Shown: positions 1-6,378 of the stretch, one piece after another
Position numbering within the stretch: position 1 is the first letter of the stretch
Layout: every line of letters starts with the position of its first letter
DNA from: an uncultured Burkholderiales bacterium
GTDB taxonomy: Bacteria > Pseudomonadota > Gammaproteobacteria > Burkholderiales > Burkholderiaceae_C
Assembly: GCA_903856995.1 (NCBI GenBank)
Contig: CAIODK010000007.1
Location: 1-6,378 of the forward strand
DNA length: 6,378 bases
Direction: 5' to 3'
Translations under genes and position numbers: made by a program
Notes under the pieces: generated by a model
Told to the model about the DNA's origin: nothing
Seen by the model: the letters and a program-made list of their open reading frames with translations, nothing else
Database searches by the model: none

Positions 1-610
1 CGTAGACGGCGCGATCAGCCAGCTCGGACACATCGATGGCGACCAAATTTTCCAGGCCAAAGGCCACAGCTACAGCACGCAAGCGCTTGTCGGCGGTGAT
101 GCCAGCTTGGCGGCCCAGTTTCAAGACGGCGAGTTCGCCACGATTTACCTCAGCCCCAAGGACTACCACCGCATCCACATGCCCAGCGCAGGGCGCTTGC
201 ACCGCATGATCTACGTGCCCGGCGATTTGTTCTCGGTCAACCCCGCCACGGCACGCGGCGTGCCCGGCTTGTTTGCGCGCAACGAGCGCGTGGTGTGCGT
301 GTTTGACATGCCGGCCTCCGCGGCTGGCGCAGCCCCGCAGCAGTATGTGTTGGTGCTGGTGGGTGCCACCATCGTGGGCAGCATGGCGACCCCATGGCAC
401 GGTGTGGTCAACCCTCCGCGTCCGGGCATCGTGCGCGAGTGGACGTATGACGGCCAAGACCTGAGCTTGAAGCAAGGCGACGAAATGGGCCGCTTCTTGT
501 TGGGCTCTACGGTGGTGTTGCTGTGGCCCAAGCAGACCATCGCGCTCAACCCCGCATGGCAAGCCGCACAGGGCGTGCGCTTGGGCGAGAAGATGGGTGA
601 CGCTGCTTAA
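1..610 (+). CDS. psd: Phosphatidylserine decarboxylase proenzyme, 5'-truncated by window edge
   Basis: The reading frame is open from base 2 to the TAA at 608-610, giving 202 visible residues. The enzyme decarboxylates phosphatidylserine to phosphatidylethanolamine at the inner membrane. The self-cleavage motif LGST lies at visible residues 167-170 (bases 500-511). Its Ser (506-508) becomes the pyruvoyl group of the small alpha chain, which would be 34 residues long. The histidine motif YHRIHMP is at bases 164-184, and an Asp-Gly pair is at bases 5-10. From remembered E. coli Psd (Asp90, His147, Ser254), the Asp-to-His spacing of 57 residues is identical here and the His-to-Ser spacing is 110 instead of 107, so the catalytic set is intact. 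Roughly 85-90 N-terminal residues lie outside the window. A TTG at base 107 begins a long internal ORF but is not the start, because homologous sequence continues upstream of it. The gene converges on amn. Confidence 0.96.
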   Translation, partial: VDGAISQLGHIDGDQIFQAKGHSYSTQALVGGDASLAAQFQDGEFATIYLSPKDYHRIHMPSAGRLHRMIYVPGDLFSVNPATARGVPGLFARNERVVCVFDMPASAAGAAPQQYVLVLVGATIVGSMATPWHGVVNPPRPGIVREWTYDGQDLSLKQGDEMGRFLLGSTVVLLWPKQTIALNPAWQAAQGVRLGEKMGDAA

Positions 611-613
611 CGC

Positions 614-2107
614 TTACTGAAACGCCACTTCCGCAAAGCTACGCAACTTACGGCTGTGCAGTTGCGCAGGCCCTTGCTGGCGCAGCAGCTCAATGGCGCG
701 CATGCCGATGCGTAAGTGTTGGTCCACACGCTCGCGGTAAAAGTGGTTGGCCATGCCCGGCAGTTTGATCTCGCCGTGCAACGGCTTGTCGCTCACGCAC
801 AGCAGCGTGCCGTAGGGCACACGGAACCGAAAGCCATTCGCCGCAATCGTGGCGCTTTCCATGTCCAGCGCCACGGCGCGGCTTTGGCTGAAGCGGCGTT
901 GGGGCGTGTTGTCGGGCAGCAGCTCCCAGTTGCGGTTGTCGGTGCTGGCCACGGTGCCCGTGCGCAAGATGCGTTTGAGCTCTGCGCCGTGGCACTGCGT
1001 CACGTCTTTCACCGCTTGCTCGAGCGCCACTTGAATTTCAGCCAGTGCAGGGATGGGCACCCACAGCGGCAGCTCTTCGTCCAGCACGTGGTCCTCACGC
1101 ACATAGGCGTGGGCCAGCACGTAGTCGCCCAGCTGTTGTGTGGTGCGCAGGCCAGCGCAGTGGCCCAGCATCAACCACGCATGCGGGCGCAACACGGCAA
1201 TGTGGTCGGTGATGTTCTTGGCATTGGCCGGCCCCACACCAATGTTCACCATCGTGATGCCCGTGTGGTCGGCGCGCATCAAGTGGTAGCCGGGCATTTG
1301 CGGCAAGCGTGGTGGCACTTTGCCCAGTGCGTCATTCGCCTCAGCGGGCAAACCCACGCGGCGGGTCACCACGTTGCCGGGCTCGACAAACGCGATGTAC
1401 TCGCTGTGCGGATCTTGCATGGTCTCGTGGCCCAAGCGCACAAACTCGTCGATGTAGAACTGGTAGTTGGTGAACAACACGTAGTTCTGAAAATGCTCTG
1501 GGCTGGTGCCGCTGTAGTGGCGCAGGCGTTGCAGCGAATAGTCCATTCGGGCCGCCGTGAATAACGACAACGGCAGTGGCTCGCCTGCTTTTGGCAAGAA
1601 CGTGCCATTGGCGATGCCGTCGTCCATCGCGGTCAGGTCGGGCAGGTCAAACACCTCACGCATGAGCTGGCGGCGATCGGCGCTCATCTCGCCCTCCACA
1701 TGGTCGTGGTCAGCGAACGAGAAGTGCACGGGGATGGGCTGGTGGCTCACGCCCACCTCCAACGCCCCGCCGTGGTTTTGCAACAGCAGGCGGAACTGCT
1801 CGCGGTAATACGCAGCAAACAAATCGGGGCGTGTCAGGGTGGTTTCGTAGCGGCCGGGCTCGGCTACAAAACCGTAGCTCAGGTGCGCGCTGTCGCTGCC
1901 CGCTTGCAACGCACCTGTCTTGGTATGGATGCGCACGAATGGGTAGAAAGCCCGCACACGCTGCTCAAAGTGGGTGCCCGCCACAAACGCGCGCATGGCA
2001 TCGCGCAAGTGGTCGATGCTGGTTTGGTACAGCGCCTGCACTTGGGCCAAGGCGCTGTCGGCGTCAGTGTGACGGGTGGGGGCGGTGAAGGGGGGGCGGA
2101 TACTCAT
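614..2107 (-). CDS. amn: AMP nucleosidase
   Basis: A 497-residue cytoplasmic enzyme that hydrolyses AMP to adenine and ribose 5-phosphate, contributing to purine salvage and adenylate control. E. coli Amn, as I recall it, is about 484 residues and matches along nearly the whole length. Residues about 15-180 form the AMP_N domain, which is specific to this family. The C-terminal half is a nucleoside-phosphorylase-like domain with VNIGVGPANAK (287-297), GHCAGLR (315-321), RTGTV (382-386), DMESAT (415-420) and CVSDKPLHGE (437-446). By analogy with nucleoside phosphorylases, Asp440 is the likely catalytic acid. The ATG at 2107 must be the start or lie close to it, because an in-frame TAA sits only 9 bases upstream (complement of 2117-2119). 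No good Shine-Dalgarno sequence precedes it. It lies 108 bp downstream of icmF on the same strand, and its stop codon is 3 bp from that of psd. Confidence 0.97.
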   Translation of the reverse strand: MSIRPPFTAPTRHTDADSALAQVQALYQTSIDHLRDAMRAFVAGTHFEQRVRAFYPFVRIHTKTGALQAGSDSAHLSYGFVAEPGRYETTLTRPDLFAAYYREQFRLLLQNHGGALEVGVSHQPIPVHFSFADHDHVEGEMSADRRQLMREVFDLPDLTAMDDGIANGTFLPKAGEPLPLSLFTAARMDYSLQRLRHYSGTSPEHFQNYVLFTNYQFYIDEFVRLGHETMQDPHSEYIAFVEPGNVVTRRVGLPAEANDALGKVPPRLPQMPGYHLMRADHTGITMVNIGVGPANAKNITDHIAVLRPHAWLMLGHCAGLRTTQQLGDYVLAHAYVREDHVLDEELPLWVPIPALAEIQVALEQAVKDVTQCHGAELKRILRTGTVASTDNRNWELLPDNTPQRRFSQSRAVALDMESATIAANGFRFRVPYGTLLCVSDKPLHGEIKLPGMANHFYRERVDQHLRIGMRAIELLRQQGPAQLHSRKLRSFAEVAFQ

Positions 2108-2215
2108 GGTGAGATGTTAAGGCGGCATTGCGTGCGTCCGCCAAAGCTGCCTAATGACACGTTGATATCCTTGCAAATTAAACATGCCATATTAAAAATA
2201 CAAGGATAATTTAAT
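2108..2215 (-). promoter_or_regulatory. AT-rich gap between icmF and amn, probable amn promoter region
   Basis: The 60 bases at 2161-2220 are only about 23% G+C, in contrast to the GC-rich genes around them, which fits a promoter for amn reading leftward. On the minus strand a weak pair can be drawn: TTGTAT as a -35 box, a 17-base spacer, then TAATTT. TTGCAA further downstream with TAGGCA is another option. Neither is close to consensus, so I do not commit to a precise promoter. There is no Shine-Dalgarno sequence just before the amn ATG, and no ORF or RNA gene is visible in the gap. Read-through from icmF cannot be excluded. Confidence 0.35.
2166..2208. repeat. 8-bp inverted repeat just after icmF stop
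   Basis: TATCCTTG at 2166-2173 is the exact reverse complement of CAAGGATA at 2201-2208, with a 27-base AT-rich spacer. The right arm begins 7 bases beyond the icmF stop codon. As RNA it would form an 8-bp stem with a long loop. No T-run follows on the minus strand, so it is not a standard intrinsic terminator. It could be a weak 3' stem, a regulator binding site for amn, or chance. Confidence 0.4.
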
Positions 2216-5200
2216 TTACATATTGCGACGGTACTGACCACCCACCTCAAACAGCGCGTTGGTGATCTGGCCCAGTGAACACACGCGCACCGCATCCATC
2301 AGCACCTCAAACACGTTGGCGTTGTCGATCACCGCTTGTTGCAAGCGTGCCAGTTGTGCGGTCGCCGCGTCTTTGTGTTGGGCGTGGAAGGCGTGCAGTC
2401 GCGTGAGCTGGCTTTGCTTTTCCTCTTCGGTCGAACGGGCCAGTTCGAGCTTGTCCATGACTTGCTCGCCATGCGGGTTGCGGAAGGTGTTGACGCCAAT
2501 GATGGGCAGCTCACCGGTGTGCTTGAGCATTTCGTAGGTCATCGATTCGTCTTGAATCTTGCCGCGTTGGTAGCCGGTCTCCATCGCGCCCAACACGCCG
2601 CCGCGCTCGGCAATGCGCTCGAACTCGGCCAGCACGGCTTCTTCCAGCAGTTCGGTGAGTTCTTCGATGATGAACGCGCCTTGGCTTGGGTTTTCGTTTT
2701 TGGCCAAGCCCCACTCGCGGTTGATGATGAGCTGAATCGCCATGGCGCGACGCACCGAATCTTCGGTGGGCGTGGTGATGGCTTCGTCAAACGCGTTGGT
2801 GTGCAGGCTGTTGCAGTTGTCGTAAATCGCGATCAGCGCTTGCAGCGTGGTGCGAATGTCGTTGAACTGAATCTCTTGCGCGTGCAGCGAACGGCCTGAG
2901 GTTTGGATGTGGTATTTCAGTTTTTGTGAACGCTCGTTCGCGCCGTACTTCTCTTTCATGGCCACAGCCCAGATGCGACGCGCCACGCGGCCCATCACGG
3001 TGTACTCGGGGTCCATGCCGTTGCTGAAGAAGAAGCTCAGGTTGGGCGCGAAGTCATCAATGTGCATGCCGCGTGCGAGGTAGGCCTCGACAAACGTGAA
3101 GCCGTTCGACAGCGTGAACGCCAGTTGCGAAATGGGGTTGGCACCCGCTTCGGCGATGTGATAACCACTGATCGACACGCTGTAGAAGTTGCGCACTTGG
3201 TTGTGCACAAAGTACTGCGCGATGTCGCCCATCACCTTCAAGCTGAACTCGGTGCTGAAGAGGCACGTGTTCTGCCCTTGGTCTTCTTTCAAGATGTCGG
3301 CTTGCACCGTGCCGCGTACGTTTTGCATGACCCATTCTTTGATCTTGGCGGTCTCGGTCTCTGTCGGGTCGCGGCCGTTGTCGGTCTTGAACTTAGCGAT
3401 GTTTTGGTCGATCGCGGTGTTCATGAACATCGCCAAGATGGAGGGCGCTGGGCCGTTGATGGTCATCGACACGCTGGTGGTGGGGCTGCACAAATCAAAG
3501 CCGTCGTACAACACCTTCATGTCGTCGAGCGTGGCCACGTTCACGCCCGAGTTGCCCACCTTGCCGTAAATATCTGGGCGTGGGTCTGGGTCGTTGCCGT
3601 ACAGCGTGACCGAGTCAAACGCGGTGGACAGGCGCTTGGCGTCCATGCCCTCGCTCACCAGCTTGAAGCGGCGGTTGGTGCGGAACGGGTCGCCTTCGCC
3701 CGCGAACATACGTGTTGGGTCTTCGCCCTCGCGCTTGAACGCAAATGTGCCAGCGGTGTAGGGGTAGCTGCCGGGCACGTTGTCGAGCATGAGCCACTTC
3801 AAAATCTCGCCGTGGTCTTCGTAGGTGGGCAAGGCCACTTTGCGAATCACCGTGCCGCTCAGCGACTTGGTGGTGAGCGCGGTGCGTATCTCTTTGTCGC
3901 GCATCTTCACCACATACTCTTCACCCGCGTAGGCCGCTTGCATGTCGGGCCACTGGGTGAGCAGCTTGCGCTCGGCGCTGCCCAAGTGTTCTTCGCGTTT
4001 CACGGCCAAGTCAATCGCCGCTTCTGCAGCTTTGGCGCGGTCGGGCTTGCTCTCTTGCAACATGCGCGAGGCTTCGCGCAGTTGCTGGATCTCGCGGGCC
4101 AGTTTGGCCTGGCTGCGCGCGCGCTTTTTGTAGCCACGCACGGTGTCGGTGATCTCTGCCAAATAGCGTGCGCGTGCAGCCGGCACGACCGGCGTTTGGT
4201 TGCTGCTGTGGCGCACATGCACCACCGGCAAACGGCCTTCCTTGAAGTTCAGGCCCAGCTCGCCTAAGCGTGTTTTGAGGGCTTGGTACAAGGCCGTCAC
4301 CCCGTCGTCGTTGAAGCGCGCCGCCATGGTGCCGAACACCGGCATTTGCTCAGTCGGTGTGTGCCACGCCTCTTTGTTGCGTTGCACTTGCTTGGCCACA
4401 TCGCGCAGCGCGTCGCTGGCACCTTTGCGGTCAAACTTGTTGATGGCGATGAACTCGGCAAAGTCCAGCATGTCGATTTTTTCGAGCTGGCTGGCCGCGC
4501 CAAACTCGGGCGTCATCACATACATGGGCACGTCCACGTGCGGCACGATTGCGGCATCGCCTTGGCCTATGCCCGAGGTCTCCACAATGATCAGGTCGAA
4601 CCCCGCGCACTTGGCTGCAGCCAACACATCGGGCAGAGCCGCACTGATTTCGCTGCCGAAATCGCGGGTCGCCAGTGAGCGCATGAACACGCGCGAGCCT
4701 TGCTGCCACGGCCCAATCGCGTTCATGCGGATGCGGTCACCCAGCAATGCGCCACCGCTCTTGCGGCGTGAGGGGTCGATCGAAATTACGGCAATGCGCA
4801 GGGCGTCGCCTTGGTCTAAGCGAATGCGACGCACCAGCTCGTCCGTGAGGGATGACTTGCCCGCCCCGCCCGTGCCGGTAATGCCCAACACAGGCACCTT
4901 GTGCTTAAGGGATTCTTTGCGCACGGCCTCGACCATCTTGGGATCGGCCTTGTCGTTCTCTAACGCCGTGATGAGTTGCGCCAATTTGCGCCACGCCAAC
5001 TCGTCGTGGCCTTGAATCTCTTTGACTGCCTTGGGCGCGTAGCTCGACAAGTCTTTGTCGCAGCGCATGATCATCTCGCCAATCATGCCTTGCAGGCCCA
5101 TGCGTTGGCCGTCTTCGGGGCTGTAAATGCGGGTCACGCCGTAGGCATGCAACTCGCGAATTTCGGGTGGCACGATCACGCCGCCGCCGCCGCCAAACAC

Positions 5201-5509
5201 TTGAATATGTTCACCGCCGCGCTGGCGCAGCAAATCGACCATGTACTTGAAATACTCCACATGGCCGCCTTGGTACGAGCTGATGGCAATGCCTTGCACG
5301 TCCTCTTGCAGGGCTGCCGTCACGACCTCGTCCACCGAGCGGTTGTGGCCGAGGTGAATCACCTCCGCGCCCATGCCTTGCAAGATGCGACGCATGATGT
5401 TGATGGCGGCATCGTGCCCGTCAAACAAACTGGCAGCGGTGACGAAGCGCACTTTTTGCGTGGGCTTGTAGTTGGCGAGGGCTTTGAATTCGGCGGACAG
5501 ATCGGTCAT
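2216..5509 (-). CDS. icmF: Fused isobutyryl-CoA mutase (IcmF) with B12-binding, G-protein chaperone and mutase domains
   Basis: A 1097-residue cytoplasmic enzyme using coenzyme B12 (adenosylcobalamin) to interconvert isobutyryl-CoA and n-butyryl-CoA by radical rearrangement. Residues about 20-150 bind B12: D30-G-H32 supplies the lower ligand His32, followed by SSY (77-79) and GGGGG (106-110). Residues about 205-420 are a MeaB-like GTPase with P-loop GTGGAGKS (212-219), VETSGIGQGD (309-318) and NKFD (357-360); this domain loads and repairs the cofactor. A charged helical linker (about 440-530) leads to the TIM-barrel mutase (about 535-1097), with active-site YHIAEAGA (783-790). Phe602 and Gln746 align with the isobutyryl-CoA-specific Phe598/Gln742 of Geobacillus IcmF, where methylmalonyl-CoA mutase has Tyr and Arg. 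The remembered Cupriavidus IcmF has about the same length and also begins MTDLS. The ATG has GGAG six bases upstream. Probably transcribed from the palindrome-bearing promoter region upstream. No frameshift seen. Confidence 0.97.
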   Translation of the reverse strand: MTDLSAEFKALANYKPTQKVRFVTAASLFDGHDAAINIMRRILQGMGAEVIHLGHNRSVDEVVTAALQEDVQGIAISSYQGGHVEYFKYMVDLLRQRGGEHIQVFGGGGGVIVPPEIRELHAYGVTRIYSPEDGQRMGLQGMIGEMIMRCDKDLSSYAPKAVKEIQGHDELAWRKLAQLITALENDKADPKMVEAVRKESLKHKVPVLGITGTGGAGKSSLTDELVRRIRLDQGDALRIAVISIDPSRRKSGGALLGDRIRMNAIGPWQQGSRVFMRSLATRDFGSEISAALPDVLAAAKCAGFDLIIVETSGIGQGDAAIVPHVDVPMYVMTPEFGAASQLEKIDMLDFAEFIAINKFDRKGASDALRDVAKQVQRNKEAWHTPTEQMPVFGTMAARFNDDGVTALYQALKTRLGELGLNFKEGRLPVVHVRHSSNQTPVVPAARARYLAEITDTVRGYKKRARSQAKLAREIQQLREASRMLQESKPDRAKAAEAAIDLAVKREEHLGSAERKLLTQWPDMQAAYAGEEYVVKMRDKEIRTALTTKSLSGTVIRKVALPTYEDHGEILKWLMLDNVPGSYPYTAGTFAFKREGEDPTRMFAGEGDPFRTNRRFKLVSEGMDAKRLSTAFDSVTLYGNDPDPRPDIYGKVGNSGVNVATLDDMKVLYDGFDLCSPTTSVSMTINGPAPSILAMFMNTAIDQNIAKFKTDNGRDPTETETAKIKEWVMQNVRGTVQADILKEDQGQNTCLFSTEFSLKVMGDIAQYFVHNQVRNFYSVSISGYHIAEAGANPISQLAFTLSNGFTFVEAYLARGMHIDDFAPNLSFFFSNGMDPEYTVMGRVARRIWAVAMKEKYGANERSQKLKYHIQTSGRSLHAQEIQFNDIRTTLQALIAIYDNCNSLHTNAFDEAITTPTEDSVRRAMAIQLIINREWGLAKNENPSQGAFIIEELTELLEEAVLAEFERIAERGGVLGAMETGYQRGKIQDESMTYEMLKHTGELPIIGVNTFRNPHGEQVMDKLELARSTEEEKQSQLTRLHAFHAQHKDAATAQLARLQQAVIDNANVFEVLMDAVRVCSLGQITNALFEVGGQYRRNM

Positions 5510-5515
5510 CGGGGG

Positions 5516-5519
5516 CTCC
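5516..5519 (-). promoter_or_regulatory. Ribosome binding site of icmF
   Basis: The minus strand reads GGAG here, followed by six bases and then the ATG at 5509-5507. This is a good Shine-Dalgarno match at near-ideal spacing. It settles the start codon, since the frame upstream shows no nearby stop that would do so. Confidence 0.8.
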
Positions 5520-5531
5520 GGAAAACGGGAG

Positions 5532-5566
5532 GTTGTAAGTTTACGTTTACGTAAACGTCAATCATA
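5532..5566 (-). promoter_or_regulatory. Putative icmF promoter
   Basis: On the minus strand TTGACG (5561-5556) matches five of six bases of a sigma-70 -35 box. An 18-base spacer leads to TACAAC (5537-5532), a four-of-six -10 box. Transcription would then begin near 5525, giving a 5' leader of about 16 bases that carries the Shine-Dalgarno site. An alternative is TATGAT (5566-5561), a five-of-six -10 box that lacks a good -35 partner. The palindrome at 5543-5558 overlaps the spacer and the -35 box in the first model, or lies immediately downstream of the -10 box in the second. Either arrangement would suit control by a bound regulator. Confidence 0.45.
5540..5561. promoter_or_regulatory. Operator-like palindrome upstream of icmF
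   Basis: Bases 5543-5558 read ACGTTTACGTAAACGT, a perfect 16-bp palindrome. Extending to 5540-5561 gives a 22-bp dyad with one mismatched pair (5542/5559). The core TTTACGTAAA (5546-5555) is itself palindromic, and TTTACG occurs twice in tandem on the left side. Such a site at a promoter is typical of a dimeric repressor or a MerR-type activator. From memory it resembles operators proposed for the MerR-family regulator LiuR of leucine and isovalerate degradation, which would fit an acyl-CoA mutase gene. That link is inference, and no regulator gene lies in the window. Confidence 0.7.
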
Positions 5567-5604
5567 GCGGTTCGTTGCGGTTTTGGGTGAGGATTTGCCC
5601 TAAT

Positions 5605-5638
5605 AAAAAAAGCCGCAGGCCTTGCGGCGCTGCGGCTT
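5605..5638 (-). terminator. Rho-independent terminator after the TRAP permease gene
   Basis: On the minus strand AAGCCGCAG (5638-5630) pairs with CTGCGGCTT (5618-5610), a 9-bp GC-rich stem. Inside it, after one bulged C, a further GCC/GGC stem closes a GCAA tetraloop. The T-run on the minus strand (5611-5605) follows directly and overlaps the foot of the stem. It starts about 20 bases beyond the permease stop codon. There is no T-run on the plus side, so it acts leftward only. It should separate the TRAP operon from icmF. Confidence 0.9.
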
Positions 5639-5657
5639 GGTCTGAGCTGTGTGCGGT

Positions 5658-6378
5658 TTATTTAGGGCCGTACAGGTAGTCAGGCAGCCAAAGCGTTAGC
5701 CCAGGCCAGATGTACATGAAGATCATGCACAGAATCACAATGAACATGTAAGGCATCATGCCGGCAAAGATCTGATTGAGGGTCACATGCGGCGGTGACA
5801 CCCCTTTCAGATAGAAGGCCGACATCGCCACGGGCGGTGACAGGAACGCCGCTTGCAAGTTCACGAACACCAAGACGCCCCAAAGGATGGGATCGATCTG
5901 GAAGTGCGTCAACAGAGGCAAGAAGATGGGCACAAAAATCACAATGATTTCGGTCCACTCCAACGGCCAGCCCAGCACAAAGATCATGGCTTGCGACAGC
6001 AGCATGAACTGGAGCGGCGTCAGGTCCATTGACATGACCCAATCTTCCACCAAGTGTTGGCCACCCAAGACAGCAAACACCGCAGAGAAGAGCGCCGAGC
6101 CCACAAACAACCAACACACCATCGAGGTGGTTTTGGCCGTCAAGAACACCGCTTGCTTGGTCTTGTCGAAGTTCAGCGAACCCGACCACCACGCCATGAT
6201 GAAAGCCCCTGATGCACCCACGGCAGCCGACTCGGTGGCTGTGGCCAAGCCCAGCAAAATTACACCCAAAACGACAGCGGTCAGGATGCCCAGTGGCATC
6301 ACCGACTTGACCAGCATGTTCAGGATCTCGAACTGCTCGGCATCAAAGCCTTTGTAATACCAGGCAAGCAAGCCAAAC
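5658..6378 (-). CDS. TRAP transporter large permease subunit (DctM family), 5'-truncated by window edge
   Basis: The frame is open from the right edge (the first complete codon is at 6377-6375) to the TAA at 5660-5658, giving 239 visible residues of a protein usually of 420 or more. A TTG at 6371 is an in-frame Leu, not the start. TRAP systems import carboxylates and related solutes using a sodium gradient, with a DctP binding protein and DctQ small subunit, which are not seen here and may lie to the right. Counting from the TTG codon as residue 1, family signatures are LGLATATESAAVGA (40-53), like the usual TPTE-AAAVGA box; PLEWTEIIVIFVPIFLPLL (136-154); and LSPPVAMSAFYLKG (177-190), like TPPVG. 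Hydrophobic stretches near 24-45, 84-104, 120-134, 139-154, 161-187 and 204-222 are likely membrane segments. The sequence resembles the mannitol/chloroaromatic subgroup, but the substrate cannot be read from it. Confidence 0.92.
   Translation of the reverse strand, partial: FGLLAWYYKGFDAEQFEILNMLVKSVMPLGILTAVVLGVILLGLATATESAAVGASGAFIMAWWSGSLNFDKTKQAVFLTAKTTSMVCWLFVGSALFSAVFAVLGGQHLVEDWVMSMDLTPLQFMLLSQAMIFVLGWPLEWTEIIVIFVPIFLPLLTHFQIDPILWGVLVFVNLQAAFLSPPVAMSAFYLKGVSPPHVTLNQIFAGMMPYMFIVILCMIFMYIWPGLTLWLPDYLYGPK

Noticed and set aside
107..610. The TTG at 107 as the start of a complete short protein
   Set aside because: In-frame Psd sequence, including the catalytic Asp-Gly pair at 5-10 and QAKGHSY, continues upstream to the window edge.
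642..666. Inverted repeat CGCAACT...AGTTGCG as a possible psd terminator
   Set aside because: The 7-bp stem has no T-run on either side and lies inside conserved amn codons (around HSRKLR), so coding constraint explains it.
716..1564. A 282-codon plus-strand ORF antisense to amn
   Set aside because: It lies wholly inside amn, which matches its family end to end, and has the same His/Val/Ala-rich shadow composition.
3062..4267. A 401-codon plus-strand ORF antisense to icmF
   Set aside because: It mirrors the intact icmF frame, is rich in His, Val, Ala and Gln as expected of antisense GC-rich codons, and shows no recognisable domain. It is a shadow of icmF.
2216..5509. icmF as the type VI secretion protein that is also called IcmF
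   Set aside because: The shared name is a coincidence. The B12-binding, GTPase and mutase motifs are unmistakable, and there are no N-terminal membrane segments.
4200..5554. Plus-strand ORFs of 271 and 192 codons opposite the 5' half of icmF
   Set aside because: Their composition reflects the complement of the B12-binding and GTPase domain codons. No ribosome site or family resemblance was seen.
5887..6357. A 156-codon plus-strand ORF opposite the TRAP permease gene
   Set aside because: It is antisense to a clear membrane protein gene with family motifs and has no features of its own.

Overview
The window looks like chromosomal DNA from a betaproteobacterium of the order Burkholderiales, most likely the family Comamonadaceae. 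This rests on the GC-rich coding sequence, on proteins that closely resemble remembered enterobacterial Psd and Amn, and on an IcmF that resembles the Cupriavidus enzyme almost end to end. The placement is from recall, not from a search.

Layout from left to right. (1) Bases 1-610, plus strand: the 3' two thirds of psd, phosphatidylserine decarboxylase, cut by the left edge. (2) Bases 614-2107, minus strand: a complete amn, AMP nucleosidase, whose stop codon lies 3 bp from the psd stop codon. (3) Bases 2108-2215: a short AT-rich gap holding an 8-bp inverted repeat and probably the amn promoter. (4) Bases 2216-5509, minus strand: a complete icmF, the fused coenzyme-B12-dependent isobutyryl-CoA mutase that carries its own G-protein chaperone domain. 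(5) Bases 5510-5657: the control region, with a strong Shine-Dalgarno site, a perfect 16-bp palindrome overlapping a putative icmF promoter, and a rho-independent terminator for the gene to the right. (6) Bases 5658-6378, minus strand: the 3' part of a TRAP transporter large membrane subunit (DctM family), cut by the right edge.

The genes do not form one pathway. Psd makes phosphatidylethanolamine, Amn splits AMP to adenine and ribose 5-phosphate, IcmF interconverts butyryl-CoA and isobutyryl-CoA in branched-chain and short-chain acyl-CoA metabolism, and the TRAP subunit imports an unknown carboxylate-type solute. The terminator between the TRAP gene and icmF, plus an icmF promoter region with an operator-like palindrome, suggest that icmF is its own transcription unit, or leads one with amn.

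I see no mobile element, CRISPR array, tRNA, rRNA or unknown gene here. The most informative unannotated element is the palindrome upstream of icmF. I found no evidence of a previously undescribed system.
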